From an uncultured Clostridia bacterium (GTDB lineage: Bacteria; Bacillota; Clostridia; TANB77; UBA1234): 12,189 nt of DNA. Below, piece by piece: positions 1 to 7,068 of this stretch; positions within the stretch are counted from its first letter, which is position 1; each line of letters opens with the position of its first letter. Both the position numbers and the translations under genes were made by a program. Below the pieces are notes generated by a model. The model worked only from the letters and a program-made list of their open reading frames with translations. It did no database searches and was not told the origin of the DNA. The stretch covers positions 1 to 12,189 of the forward strand of contig CANQLS010000028.1 of NCBI GenBank assembly GCA_947624765.1. Direction: 5' to 3'.

Positions 1-41
1 CCTTTTTGTGACTTCTTTCTTACGGAAATAATCTTTTGCAC
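1..41 (-). CDS. 5' end of an unidentified gene, cut by window edge
   Basis: Only the first 13 codons or so are inside the window, so the product cannot be identified. A gene start is supported by a strong promoter about 75 bases upstream and a GGAGG ribosome site. Two GTG codons in different frames compete. GTG at 41 lies 7 bases after GGAGG and reads MQKIISVRKKSQK. GTG at 45 lies only 3 bases after it and reads MRAKDYFRKKEVTKR. Both frames are open to the edge. The spacing favours the GTG at 41. The peptide is basic in either frame. I do not recognise either start. Confidence 0.4.
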   Translation of the reverse strand, partial: MQKIISVRKKSQK

Positions 42-117
42 GCACCGTCCTCCCTCTCTTTTTTTCGCAAAATTTTTTCCCTTTTTTCTGCTTTCTTGTC
101 CAGAAAATCGTTTTCCT

Positions 118-152
118 ACTTTTTATTGTAGCATCTTTCGAATTTATGTCAA
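118..152 (-). promoter_or_regulatory. Strong SigA promoter for the left-edge gene
   Basis: On the minus strand there is a perfect -35 box TTGACA (147-152), a 16-base spacer, and an extended -10 box TGC-TACAAT (125-133). Transcription would start near 118, leaving a purine-rich leader of about 75 bases before the GTG start. It lies only about 50 bases after the stop of the small protein ending the transporter operon. No clear GC-rich terminator separates them, so read-through is possible. Confidence 0.75.
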
Positions 153-201
153 CTAAAATAGTCAAAATTTTTTTGGTATATTCTTACAGCCCTATTTCTT
201 C

Positions 202-675
202 TTATTCACTTACCACATTAATATTTCCTATAAAGTCATTTAACTTTAATTTTAAATAATAACTCATACCCTCTATGTAGATATTATCATCATATTCGCC
301 GGTGTCTTCTAATATTATTATTTCCCTATCGCCCAATTGTTGTATTACTTGTATTGTTCCGCTTTCTTTTTCTAATTGAATTTTCATATGAATTTGATTT
401 GATTCTTTTCTATTTAATAAAGTGCCTCCAAATAATATTTCTTCACCAGTATATCCATCATAGCTTGCTTGATAAGTACCCACATAATAATCTGCTCCAT
501 ATTTTCTTTCGCCTTGCAATTTCCCTTTGCTTGTTAAAACAGCGTTTCCGCCCCATTGCATGATTGTTTCATATACTTCCAAAATAGAATCTTTTGTAAA
601 TGCATCTGTTTTTATTCCCACAACAACAAGAATTACTAACACGCCAAAAATAATCCATCGCAAAATTCTAAACAT
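202..675 (-). CDS. Small membrane-anchored protein of the Bce-type transporter operon
   Basis: A 157-residue protein I cannot assign to a family. Residues about 7-23 form one hydrophobic helix after a short basic start, so it is probably anchored in the membrane with the remaining 130 or so residues outside. That part is polar and looks beta-rich, with alternating charged and hydrophobic positions (for example near residues 95-125), and has no visible catalytic motif. The start is only 4 bases after the permease stop, and its ribosome site AAGGAGG overlaps the last permease codons, so translation is probably coupled. This makes it the third cistron of the transporter operon. It could be an accessory subunit, an immunity-like protein or a peptide-binding protein; this is inference from position alone. 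Only some Bce-type operons carry an extra small membrane protein (VraH in the staphylococcal VraDEH system is one), and that one is much shorter. Confidence 0.8.
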   Translation of the reverse strand: MFRILRWIIFGVLVILVVVGIKTDAFTKDSILEVYETIMQWGGNAVLTSKGKLQGERKYGADYYVGTYQASYDGYTGEEILFGGTLLNRKESNQIHMKIQLEKESGTIQVIQQLGDREIIILEDTGEYDDNIYIEGMSYYLKLKLNDFIGNINVVSE

Positions 676-679
676 TTTT

Positions 680-2746
680 TCATTCCTCCTTCTTGATAAT
701 ATTCTTACTGCCTAAATAAGTTGCCAAGAAATAGGAGCCATAGATAAATCCCATTAAAATAATAGTTACAATTATTGAAGGTAATAATTCTTCGGTATTA
801 GTAAGGCCTTCTAAAACAATAAGTGCAAATTGAATTCCAAAAATAGAATGAATTATAGCAAAAAGTAATGGCAATCCAAAGAAAATACCAATCTGCTTAA
901 ATAATGTTCGATTAATCATTTTTTCATCACAACCTATTTTTCGCAATATGATATATCTCTGTTTGTTATCGCTACTATCTGTTAATTGTTTCAACGCTAA
1001 AATTACACTACTTGCAATTAAAAAAATAATACCCAAATAAATTGCAATAAATATTACAATAGATGATATGCCTACACTAGAATCAGCAAGAGAAATTTTG
1101 GTAGACGTACGAATATTAATTCCTTGCTCGCGTAATTGTTTAATGATGTCATCTCCTGCACCGTCTAGCATTTCTTCTATTTTTTCTTTGTCGTTATCTG
1201 TATTGTAATTTGCAGCTAAGAAAAATTCAGAAATCATTTCTTGTTGCAAATTACAACTGTCTGGAACAATTATAATTCCTGTATTCATACGACTATTTGA
1301 TATCTCTAAAAATCCATCTTTACATTCTGAATATTTAGGTACATATTCTTTTTCTGCAATTGTCAACGTGTTTCCACTACTCAATACTTGATTTCTAATA
1401 TATGCTATGTTTTGATAATTACAAAGTACAATATATTCGTTTTCTTTCAAATTATATTCTTCTTTTCCATAAAGTCTTGCTACTCTATTATAATCTGATA
1501 TTTTAATAACTTCTTCATGTTCTCCATACGCTAAAAAAGTATATCTTTCTTCAAAATGTTCTTGTTGATTTCCTAAAAATTTTCCAAAATTTAATCCTTC
1601 TATTTCATAAATAGGTATTTCTACTACATCTTTTAAAGTATTTTCCTCAAATCCATGATTTTTTAGTGTTTCCATTATAGGAAGTTTAGAATCTTCCAGA
1701 ACCTCTTTATCATAAATAATATCACCAGTTTCTTTTAAATATGCTCTTTTAATAATATTTATATCTACAGGTGATAAACTTAAAAGATTTTGTTGCATAG
1801 AATTGTGCATTGCTAAACTAGATGATAAAATTGTTATTGTCATAAATAGCATAATACAAATTACACTCATACTAATTACAGTAGTATTAATTTTATGATT
1901 GATTTGCCTTAATACAAACAAATTAGTTCCTTTGAGATATATGTTTTTCATTTTCTGTATCACTAAAAGGAAAAATCCAGATAAAGACCAAAAAACAGCT
2001 AAAGTGCCAATGATACCCATTAAAATTGGTCGTAGTACATCTGGAAGATCTCTTAATGTTTCTGTCTGCTTTGTTACAATATAATATGCATAACCTAAAA
2101 TAATACTACCAAATAAAAATACAATAACTGCCCAAAACGGATTTCTCATTTTTATTTTTTCATTATGTTTGTTAGCATTGATTAAACGAATTAATCGATA
2201 ACGTGAAACTGTAAAAGCATTGAAAAGAATTACCGCCAAATACATTACTGCAAAATAAATACAAGTTTCGATACAAGCAGCTTTAGAAAAAACAAATTCA
2301 AAACTTGTCATATCGGCTTCAAACATTTTGGCAACAAATACAGACATAAGTTGAGAAGCAAATATTCCTAAAATGAGTCCTACCAAAAGTGAAATAATGC
2401 CAATAAAAATAGTTTCTATTAAAATAATTTTTGATATTTGACGTCTTCCCATTCCCAATGTCATATAAATACCAAATTCTTTTTTTCTGCGATTAATTAA
2501 AAAATTATTAGCATACACAATCAATAATCCTAATACCACAGCTACAAATACTGAAACAATACTTAAAATTCGTATCATAAGTTCTATTATTTCTCTAGTA
2601 GACTTAGATACTTCTAACATTGCTTGCTGACTATCTAACGAATTAAACATATAGAAAATTGCAACACCTAACACAAGAGTTAAGAAATAAATACTATAAT
2701 CTTTGATACTCTTCGCCATATTTTTAAAAGCTAACTTAAATAACAT
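680..2746 (-). CDS. BceB-type ABC transporter permease (FtsX-like family)
   Basis: Membrane subunit of a peptide-sensing and detoxification ABC transporter, 688 residues. Ten likely transmembrane helices are visible: about 17-36, 56-83, 107-132, 155-180, 201-225, 238-265, 288-312, 560-586, 616-643 and 655-680. A large outside domain of roughly 245 residues sits between helices 7 and 8 (about 313-559). This 10-helix layout is the hallmark of BceB-type permeases, and the outside domain is known to decide which cell-wall-targeting peptides are sensed. The motif after helix 2 (NRRKKEFGIYMTLGM, 85-99) is typical FtsX-like sequence. It is a little longer than Bacillus BceB. The ATG overlaps the ATPase gene by 11 bases and has a very strong site, AGGAGGTGA, eight bases upstream inside that gene. 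Substrate (bacitracin, lantibiotic, defensin or other) cannot be read from sequence. Confidence 0.95.
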   Translation of the reverse strand: MLFKLAFKNMAKSIKDYSIYFLTLVLGVAIFYMFNSLDSQQAMLEVSKSTREIIELMIRILSIVSVFVAVVLGLLIVYANNFLINRRKKEFGIYMTLGMGRRQISKIILIETIFIGIISLLVGLILGIFASQLMSVFVAKMFEADMTSFEFVFSKAACIETCIYFAVMYLAVILFNAFTVSRYRLIRLINANKHNEKIKMRNPFWAVIVFLFGSIILGYAYYIVTKQTETLRDLPDVLRPILMGIIGTLAVFWSLSGFFLLVIQKMKNIYLKGTNLFVLRQINHKINTTVISMSVICIMLFMTITILSSSLAMHNSMQQNLLSLSPVDINIIKRAYLKETGDIIYDKEVLEDSKLPIMETLKNHGFEENTLKDVVEIPIYEIEGLNFGKFLGNQQEHFEERYTFLAYGEHEEVIKISDYNRVARLYGKEEYNLKENEYIVLCNYQNIAYIRNQVLSSGNTLTIAEKEYVPKYSECKDGFLEISNSRMNTGIIIVPDSCNLQQEMISEFFLAANYNTDNDKEKIEEMLDGAGDDIIKQLREQGINIRTSTKISLADSSVGISSIVIFIAIYLGIIFLIASSVILALKQLTDSSDNKQRYIILRKIGCDEKMINRTLFKQIGIFFGLPLLFAIIHSIFGIQFALIVLEGLTNTEELLPSIIVTIILMGFIYGSYFLATYLGSKNIIKKEE

Positions 2747-3503
2747 CGCTCAAATCACCTCCTAGAAGTGTTTGCACCTCGATGATTTTTTCAAAAAAGT
2801 CTTTTCTAGTATCTTTTCCTTTAATTAATTCATTAAAAATTTTTCCATCTTTAATAAATAAAATTCTATTTGCATAAGAAGCAGTAAAAGCATCATGAGT
2901 AACCATTAAAATTGTTGCTTTCAAATTTTGATTTAAGAACTCAAAACTCTCTAATAACTGTCTAGCCGATTTAGAGTCTAAAGCCCCTGTTGGTTCATCT
3001 GCTAATACTAACTTCGGATTAGTAACAATTGCCCTTGCGGCAGCTACTCTTTGCTTTTGCCCTCCAGATACTTCATAAGGATATTTTTTTAAAATGTCTT
3101 TTATTTCTAATTTTTCTGCAATTTCTTCTACTCGTTTTTCAATTTCTTGACTATGCACTTTTTGAATAGTTAGAGCTAATGCAATATTTTCAAAACAAGT
3201 TAAAGTATCTAACAAATTAAAATCCTGAAAAATAAATCCTAATTTTTCTCTTCTAAATCTATTTAACGCATTTCCTTTTAATTTAGTAATCTCCTCTCCG
3301 TCAACTAAAATATAACCAGATGTTACCTTATCAATTGTAGAAATACAATTCAATAAAGTTGTTTTACCAGAGCCACTGGCACCCATAATACCAACAAATT
3401 CTCCTTTTTGCACTTGAAAACTGATATTATCGATTGCTTTCGTTAAATTAGTTTTATTGCCATAATACTTTTCTATATTTTTAATTTCTAAAATCTTTTC
3501 CAT
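2736..3503 (-). CDS. BceA-type ABC transporter ATP-binding protein
   Basis: Cytoplasmic ATPase subunit, 255 residues, partner of the permease that follows and overlaps it. All ABC motifs are intact: Walker A GASGSGKT (41-48), Q-loop Gln93 in FIFQDFN, signature VSGGQKQR (145-152), Walker B LVLADE (165-170), D-loop GALDSKSA (173-180) and switch His203. The C-terminal tail, with DFFEKI and then LLGGD, is typical of the BceA/MacB-like subgroup. The ATG follows GAGAGGAG at good spacing. The upstream gap to the histidine kinase stop is 82 bases and holds a candidate regulator-binding repeat and a weak promoter, so the transporter genes are probably their own inducible unit. Confidence 0.95.
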   Translation of the reverse strand: MEKILEIKNIEKYYGNKTNLTKAIDNISFQVQKGEFVGIMGASGSGKTTLLNCISTIDKVTSGYILVDGEEITKLKGNALNRFRREKLGFIFQDFNLLDTLTCFENIALALTIQKVHSQEIEKRVEEIAEKLEIKDILKKYPYEVSGGQKQRVAAARAIVTNPKLVLADEPTGALDSKSARQLLESFEFLNQNLKATILMVTHDAFTASYANRILFIKDGKIFNELIKGKDTRKDFFEKIIEVQTLLGGDLSDVI

Positions 3504-3528
3504 AAGAAACTCCTCTCATTATTATTTT

Positions 3529-3564
3529 CTCTCTTATGATAAAACATATTTTTTCTTCTTGCCA
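3529..3564 (-). promoter_or_regulatory. Candidate weak, activator-dependent promoter of the transporter operon
   Basis: The minus strand carries a -10-like TATCAT (3536-3541) and, 17 bases upstream, TGGCAA (3559-3564), which matches the -35 consensus at only three of six positions. A poor -35 box is what one expects of a promoter needing an activator. The repeat TTACA-N4-AGTAA lies further upstream, centred near 3592, about 63 bases before the estimated start. No mapped start is available; other -10 choices exist in this AT-rich stretch. Confidence 0.35.
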
Positions 3565-3574
3565 TCGATTTAAC

Positions 3575-3609
3575 TTACAAAAACCTTACATTTCAGTAAG
3601 GTTTTGTAA
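3575..3609 (-). terminator. Hairpin at the kinase stop codon, with candidate BceR-type operator core
   Basis: An inverted repeat has arms AAAACCTTAC (3580-3589) and GTAAGGTTTT (3596-3605), a 6-base loop and an outer TTAC/GTAA extension after one bulged A. The kinase TAA stop (3586-3588) lies inside the arm. Read on the minus strand the second arm ends in five T, so it may end the regulator-kinase transcript. Its centre, TTACA-TTTC-AGTAA (3586-3599), matches nine of ten defined positions of the TNACA-N4-TGTAA motif described for BceR-like regulators, and it shares the CCTTAC-N6-GTAAGG core with the repeat at 5381-5406. Confidence 0.55.
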
Positions 3610-4614
3610 ATAGCTATTATTTGGAAATATCAGTTTTACTTCGGTTCCTTCTTTCAATGCAGAATAAATCTCTATACCAATACCTAATTTTTCGCAAAGT
3701 TTTTTGCACAAATATAATCCTATGCCCGTTGATTTTTTATTCAATAATCTTCCATTTGTTCCTGTAAATCCTTTTTCAAACACTCTCCCAACTTCATTTT
3801 CAGGAATACCAATACCATTATCAGCCACTTTTAATACTACATTTTCTTTTCCTTTTTTAGCCGATATAACTATCTTTGGGCAATCTGTTTTTGTGCGATA
3901 TTTAATACTATTTTGAATTATCTGATTTAAAATAAAGTTAGTCCACTTGCTATCAGTATAAACATCTATGTCTAAGTTTTCTGTTTCAATTACTATTTTT
4001 TCTCCAATTAAAAAAGTTTTATTCCTACGAATAACATCATTCACAATTTCTTCCAAACAATTTTTCTTAATATAATAATCTTTTTCAACGGAATTACTTC
4101 TTGCATAAAACAATGCTTGTTCAATATAGTTTTCTATTTTTTGCAATTCTCCATCCATATTTTTTGCAATTTCATTTTTATGATTTTCAATCATCATTTT
4201 ACTAGTAGCAATAGGTATTTTAATTTCATGAATCCACATCTCAATATATTCTTTATATTCTTCTTGTGCATGTTTATATTGATTAACATTATCAATCATT
4301 GATTTATCAATTTGCCATAATATTTCTTTAAGTATTCGTCCTTCTTCAAAATTAGCATCTTTCATAATTTCAGTAATTAAATATTTATCATCTAACTCTA
4401 ATAAAATATTTTTTGTTTCTTTATAAAATCTATTTTTTATTACATACTCTATCATTAGAGAAATTGTATAAAAAACAAATATTGCAACTGGAATATAAAT
4501 TTTTATAAAACTTCCAAATGGATACAATAATAAAAATATTTCAATCGTTATAATAGCGAAAGATAATAATATGATTTGCAATAATTTATCCTTCAAAAAG
4601 TTTTTTAGATTCAT
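3586..4614 (-). CDS. BceS-type intramembrane-sensing histidine kinase
   Basis: Membrane sensor kinase, 342 residues. Two helices at about 11-31 and 37-58 are joined by only a few residues, so there is almost no outside sensor domain. That is the mark of BceS-like kinases, which read the state of their partner transporter rather than the peptide itself. The kinase core is intact: phospho-acceptor His129 in WIHEIKIP (127-134), N-box Asn235, G1 box DNGIGI (265-270), F-box region FEKGFTG (279-285), and G2 box STGIGLYL (295-302). The ATG follows GGAAGGAA, and the gene is 55 bases after the response regulator, so both are cotranscribed. It is followed by the BceAB-type genes it probably senses. Its stop codon lies inside a hairpin. 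Confidence 0.94.
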   Translation of the reverse strand: MNLKNFLKDKLLQIILLSFAIITIEIFLLLYPFGSFIKIYIPVAIFVFYTISLMIEYVIKNRFYKETKNILLELDDKYLITEIMKDANFEEGRILKEILWQIDKSMIDNVNQYKHAQEEYKEYIEMWIHEIKIPIATSKMMIENHKNEIAKNMDGELQKIENYIEQALFYARSNSVEKDYYIKKNCLEEIVNDVIRRNKTFLIGEKIVIETENLDIDVYTDSKWTNFILNQIIQNSIKYRTKTDCPKIVISAKKGKENVVLKVADNGIGIPENEVGRVFEKGFTGTNGRLLNKKSTGIGLYLCKKLCEKLGIGIEIYSALKEGTEVKLIFPNNSYLQNLTEM

Positions 4615-4669
4615 CTTAGTTCCATTCCTTCCTAAATATATAAGCTCGGCAAAAAATAATTTAAGTTAT

Positions 4670-5338
4670 TTATTTCAATAAATAACCTTGCCCCCTTTTG
4701 GTTTCTAGCCTCTCTTTTAAGCCAAGTTCTTCCAATTTATTTCTAAGTCGTGTTATATTCACTGTTAAAGTATTATCATCAATAAAACTTTCGCTATCCC
4801 ATAAGTAGTCCATTATATCATCTCGTGAAACAATTTGTTCACGACGTTCTGCTAAATATTTTAATATTTTAAATTCGTTTTTCGTTAATTCAATTTCTTT
4901 TTTATCTTTTTCAATTGTATTTTTCCCAAGATTTAATATAAATTCTCTACAATCCATTTTTTCGTTCATGCCAATTGCATTGCTTCTCCTAAGTAATGAA
5001 CTAATTTTAGCTAATAATGTTTGAATATGAAATGGTTTGGTAACATATTGATCCGCCCCATAATTTAAACTCAAAATTTCATCAATATCATTATTCCTAC
5101 TAGTAATCATCATAATTGGCATATTCGATTGTTTTCTAATTTCTTTGCAAATATACTCTCCATCTGTTCTAGGTAAGTTAATATCTAATAAGACTAAATC
5201 AGGCTTCTTCTCCAAAATATCTTGTACTGTATTATTAAAACATTCTAAACATTTTGCTTCATAACCATTATTATTCAAAAAAATCTTTACTTCTTCTCGC
5301 AAATTTTCATCATCTTCAACAATTAAAATTCGTTGCAT
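4670..5338 (-). CDS. BceR-type OmpR-family response regulator
   Basis: Transcription factor, 222 residues, partner of the kinase downstream. The receiver domain (1-115) has the acidic pair Asp9-Asp10, phospho-acceptor Asp52 in LLDINLP, the Thr79/Ser80 switch position and conserved Lys101 followed by Pro. The second half (about 128-222) is an OmpR/PhoB winged helix, with the end GYLLK typical of the family. The ATG follows AGGAGGGAG at good spacing. By family and context it should activate the BceAB-type transporter operon and perhaps its own operon. An inverted repeat with the TTACA-N4-TGTAA core lies at the -35 region of its own promoter, and a close relative of that repeat lies before the transporter genes. 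Confidence 0.94.
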   Translation of the reverse strand: MQRILIVEDDENLREEVKIFLNNNGYEAKCLECFNNTVQDILEKKPDLVLLDINLPRTDGEYICKEIRKQSNMPIMMITSRNNDIDEILSLNYGADQYVTKPFHIQTLLAKISSLLRRSNAIGMNEKMDCREFILNLGKNTIEKDKKEIELTKNEFKILKYLAERREQIVSRDDIMDYLWDSESFIDDNTLTVNITRLRNKLEELGLKERLETKRGQGYLLK

Positions 5339-5351
5339 TACTTCTCCCTCC

Positions 5352-5400
5352 TAGAAACAGTATAACACAAATGCAAAAAAGTAACCTTACAAAAATGTAA
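5352..5400 (-). promoter_or_regulatory. Extended -10 promoter of regulator operon with BceR-type operator
   Basis: On the minus strand TGT-TATACT is an extended -10 box (TATACT at 5359-5364). No acceptable -35 box exists at 16-18 bases. In its place is the repeat TTACA-AAAA-TGTAA (5387-5400), an exact match to the TNACA-N4-TGTAA motif reported for BceR-like regulators. With a start near 5352 its centre falls about 41 bases upstream, a common position for activators that replace the -35 contact. This suggests positive autoregulation. The start site is inferred, not mapped. Confidence 0.5.
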
Positions 5401-5406
5401 GGTTAC
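5375..5406 (-). terminator. Rho-independent terminator of the DUF3298-type gene
   Basis: Perfect 10-bp arms GTAACCTTAC (5381-5390) and GTAAGGTTAC (5397-5406) enclose a 6-base loop. On the minus strand the stem is followed directly by six T (5375-5380), giving an intrinsic terminator that starts 5 bases after the upstream gene's stop. The same repeat contains the candidate regulator operator described for the next promoter, so it probably has two jobs. Confidence 0.85.
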
Positions 5407-5410
5407 GAAT

Positions 5411-6904
5411 TCATTTTTCTAATATTTTCATATCTGTAAAATTTCTCATTTCTGATAAATTTACCATAATCGTTACGTTTCCGTGATAAGAAGAAGTAAC
5501 TCGAATATTTGTCCCTTCTAAGTCATATGCCACATCACTAAAAAAGTCTATAATTTCTTTTTCTAGATATCCTCTTATTTTTAACTTTTCTTCAACCAAT
5601 TCATTTATAGCATTAATATAATTACTGTTTTCATAAAATATATCTTCTAGTTTTGTAACTTCTTTTCCAGTTACGTCATTATATAATTTTGTGCCATAAT
5701 TTGTTTTCTCAGTTACTCTTTCATCTTGATACGGAATTCCATTTTCTTGCACCAATGTAGAATCTATCATTGCACCATCATTCAAATAATAATATTGATT
5801 TCTATATGCCTCTACAATTTCATCACGATACGTATCTTCATAAGCACTATATGACATTTCTAAAAATATAGTATCTTCATTCGCAGTTACTAAATTAGTG
5901 TAATAATATTTCCATTCACTACCTGTATATTCGTCAATAGAAAAAACACTCACAAAAGGTTTAGCTAAATATATATAAAATTTATCAGGATTATCTTTTG
6001 CAACTTTACGATAAGCTTCTATTTCTTCCTCATATTTTTTCTGATATTCTTTAACAAAACTTTTATACCTTTCTTCTACTTCTTGCGGTAGTGGATCTGT
6101 AATTCCTTGTGCATAACTTGGTCGCATAGCAATTTCATACCAAAAATTATTCTCCAAATAGCCAAACTTTAAAATTTCAAACTCGTGATATAACCTAGCA
6201 TCAACAAAATTAAAAATATTTTTAAAACCTATATCATCACGTGCATATAAACTTTCATCTGTTTGAAATCGATTATATATTGCAACATCATCTTTTATTG
6301 ACAAAAGAGAGATTGGTGCAGTATATTTTCCATAATTAATTTCTAATCGTTCTGGTGTTATGATAAATGATTTATCCTGTTGAGCCATAAAGCCTTGTAC
6401 TAATTTATACAATTCATTTTCATCAGGATAAGCAATTTGATTTTTTTCATCATCTGACAATAAACCTTCATGATACATACTTTTTGATAAAAGTTCATAA
6501 AAACCTTTGCTCACAATTGATTTAACATTATCTTGAGTTATAAAAATATCTTCAAAGTTCAAACGTGTTCCATTTATTAACTCATAATTAAGCGTTAACT
6601 CTTCCATAGTTTCATATTCATCAGCATACAACGTAACAGCAATTGATATAATATTTGCAAAATTCGCTCTTGGTGTTACAAAAATGCCATCTACCGTTTT
6701 GTCATCTATTAAATCTTGTAATCGCATACGCATATCTTCATTAATTTTGTCTTCTACTCGTTTATCTTTCAAGCCAACAATATGAGGTACTTCGATTTTA
6801 AAATCTCGATAAGATTCTTCTAAAATTTCAATCGATAAATCATTTTCATTATACATGCCATAAAAATCTGGAGCTTTATATTCTACATATGTTGGTTCTT
6901 CCAC
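5411..6904 (-). CDS. DUF4163/DUF3298-type cell-surface protein (body; frame broken at N-terminus)
   Basis: A 497-residue open frame starting at a GTG that has no good ribosome site. Residues 31-58 (SYRDFKIEVP and then GLKDKRVEDKINEDM) resemble the start of DUF4163 domains. The stretches ELINGTRLNFEDIF (108-121) and DVTGKEVTKLEDIF (410-423) both look like the core of DUF3298 domains, so the protein seems to hold two related units, about 31-210 and 310-490. These domains occur in exported proteins such as RsiV-like anti-sigma factors and the deacetylase PdaC, but I see no deacetylase part. The real start is probably the TTG at 7013, which has AGGAGG and encodes a membrane helix, but that stretch is in another frame. 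Joined by one frame correction the protein would have 533 residues. It follows the bile salt hydrolase gene with no terminator between, so they are probably cotranscribed. No specific function can be given. Confidence 0.75.
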   Translation of the reverse strand: MEEPTYVEYKAPDFYGMYNENDLSIEILEESYRDFKIEVPHIVGLKDKRVEDKINEDMRMRLQDLIDDKTVDGIFVTPRANFANIISIAVTLYADEYETMEELTLNYELINGTRLNFEDIFITQDNVKSIVSKGFYELLSKSMYHEGLLSDDEKNQIAYPDENELYKLVQGFMAQQDKSFIITPERLEINYGKYTAPISLLSIKDDVAIYNRFQTDESLYARDDIGFKNIFNFVDARLYHEFEILKFGYLENNFWYEIAMRPSYAQGITDPLPQEVEERYKSFVKEYQKKYEEEIEAYRKVAKDNPDKFYIYLAKPFVSVFSIDEYTGSEWKYYYTNLVTANEDTIFLEMSYSAYEDTYRDEIVEAYRNQYYYLNDGAMIDSTLVQENGIPYQDERVTEKTNYGTKLYNDVTGKEVTKLEDIFYENSNYINAINELVEEKLKIRGYLEKEIIDFFSDVAYDLEGTNIRVTSSYHGNVTIMVNLSEMRNFTDMKILEK

Positions 6905-7013
6905 TTTTTCTTTGGCACCTTGATTTTGATAAATGAAAAGCGTTGTTATACCGTACGGCCATAATCAAAAAAAACATCATAAAAGTTAGTACCCTAATTA
7001 TATTAGATTTCAA
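6905..7013 (-). other. Out-of-frame signal/anchor segment belonging to the DUF3298-type gene
   Basis: A TTG at 7011-7013, seven bases after AGGAGG, begins a frame reading MKSNIIRVLTFMMFFLIMAV, a typical basic start plus hydrophobic helix. That frame then changes character and stops at TAA 6876-6878. The body's frame is open only up to a TGA at 6965-6967, and just after that stop it reads YGITTLFIYQNQGAKEK, which would complete the helix. Skipping one base between 6876 and 6967, most likely near 6950-6960 (minus strand GGCCGTACGG), joins the two into one anchored protein. Confidence 0.65.
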
Positions 7014-7020
7014 AAGCACT

Positions 7021-7026
7021 CCTCCT
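7021..7026 (-). promoter_or_regulatory. Ribosome binding site deciding the DUF3298-type gene start
   Basis: A consensus AGGAGG on the minus strand stands seven bases before TTG 7013. It is the only strong ribosome site between the bile salt hydrolase stop and the DUF3298-type body, which is why I place the true start there and not at the GTG of 6904. Confidence 0.75.
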
Positions 7027-7068
7027 TTTATAATCAAAGTAAACGAAATTGTCCAATTATTTTCAAAT

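Noticed and set aside
153..201. Terminator of the transporter operon after 202
   Set aside because: Only short AT-only complementarities are present (for example AAAATTTT), with no GC-containing stem, so no terminator is called.
354..563. Plus-strand open frames here and elsewhere (for example 527-715, 1899-2084, 3704-3916, 4117-4302, 6943-7134, 10644-10829)
   Set aside because: They lie opposite well-supported minus-strand genes, lack ribosome sites and recognisable domains, and look like antisense shadows of AT-rich coding sequence.
6965..6967. TGA read as tryptophan (alternative code) to explain the open frame above 6904
   Set aside because: TGA is the natural stop of other genes here, such as the permease (680-682) and the sigma factor (11519-11521), so the standard code applies.
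7027..7055. TGGACA-N17-TATAAA on the minus strand as a promoter for the DUF3298-type gene
   Set aside because: Both boxes match five of six, but the transcript would begin at or after the AGGAGG, leaving no ribosome site. Chance match in AT-rich DNA is more likely.
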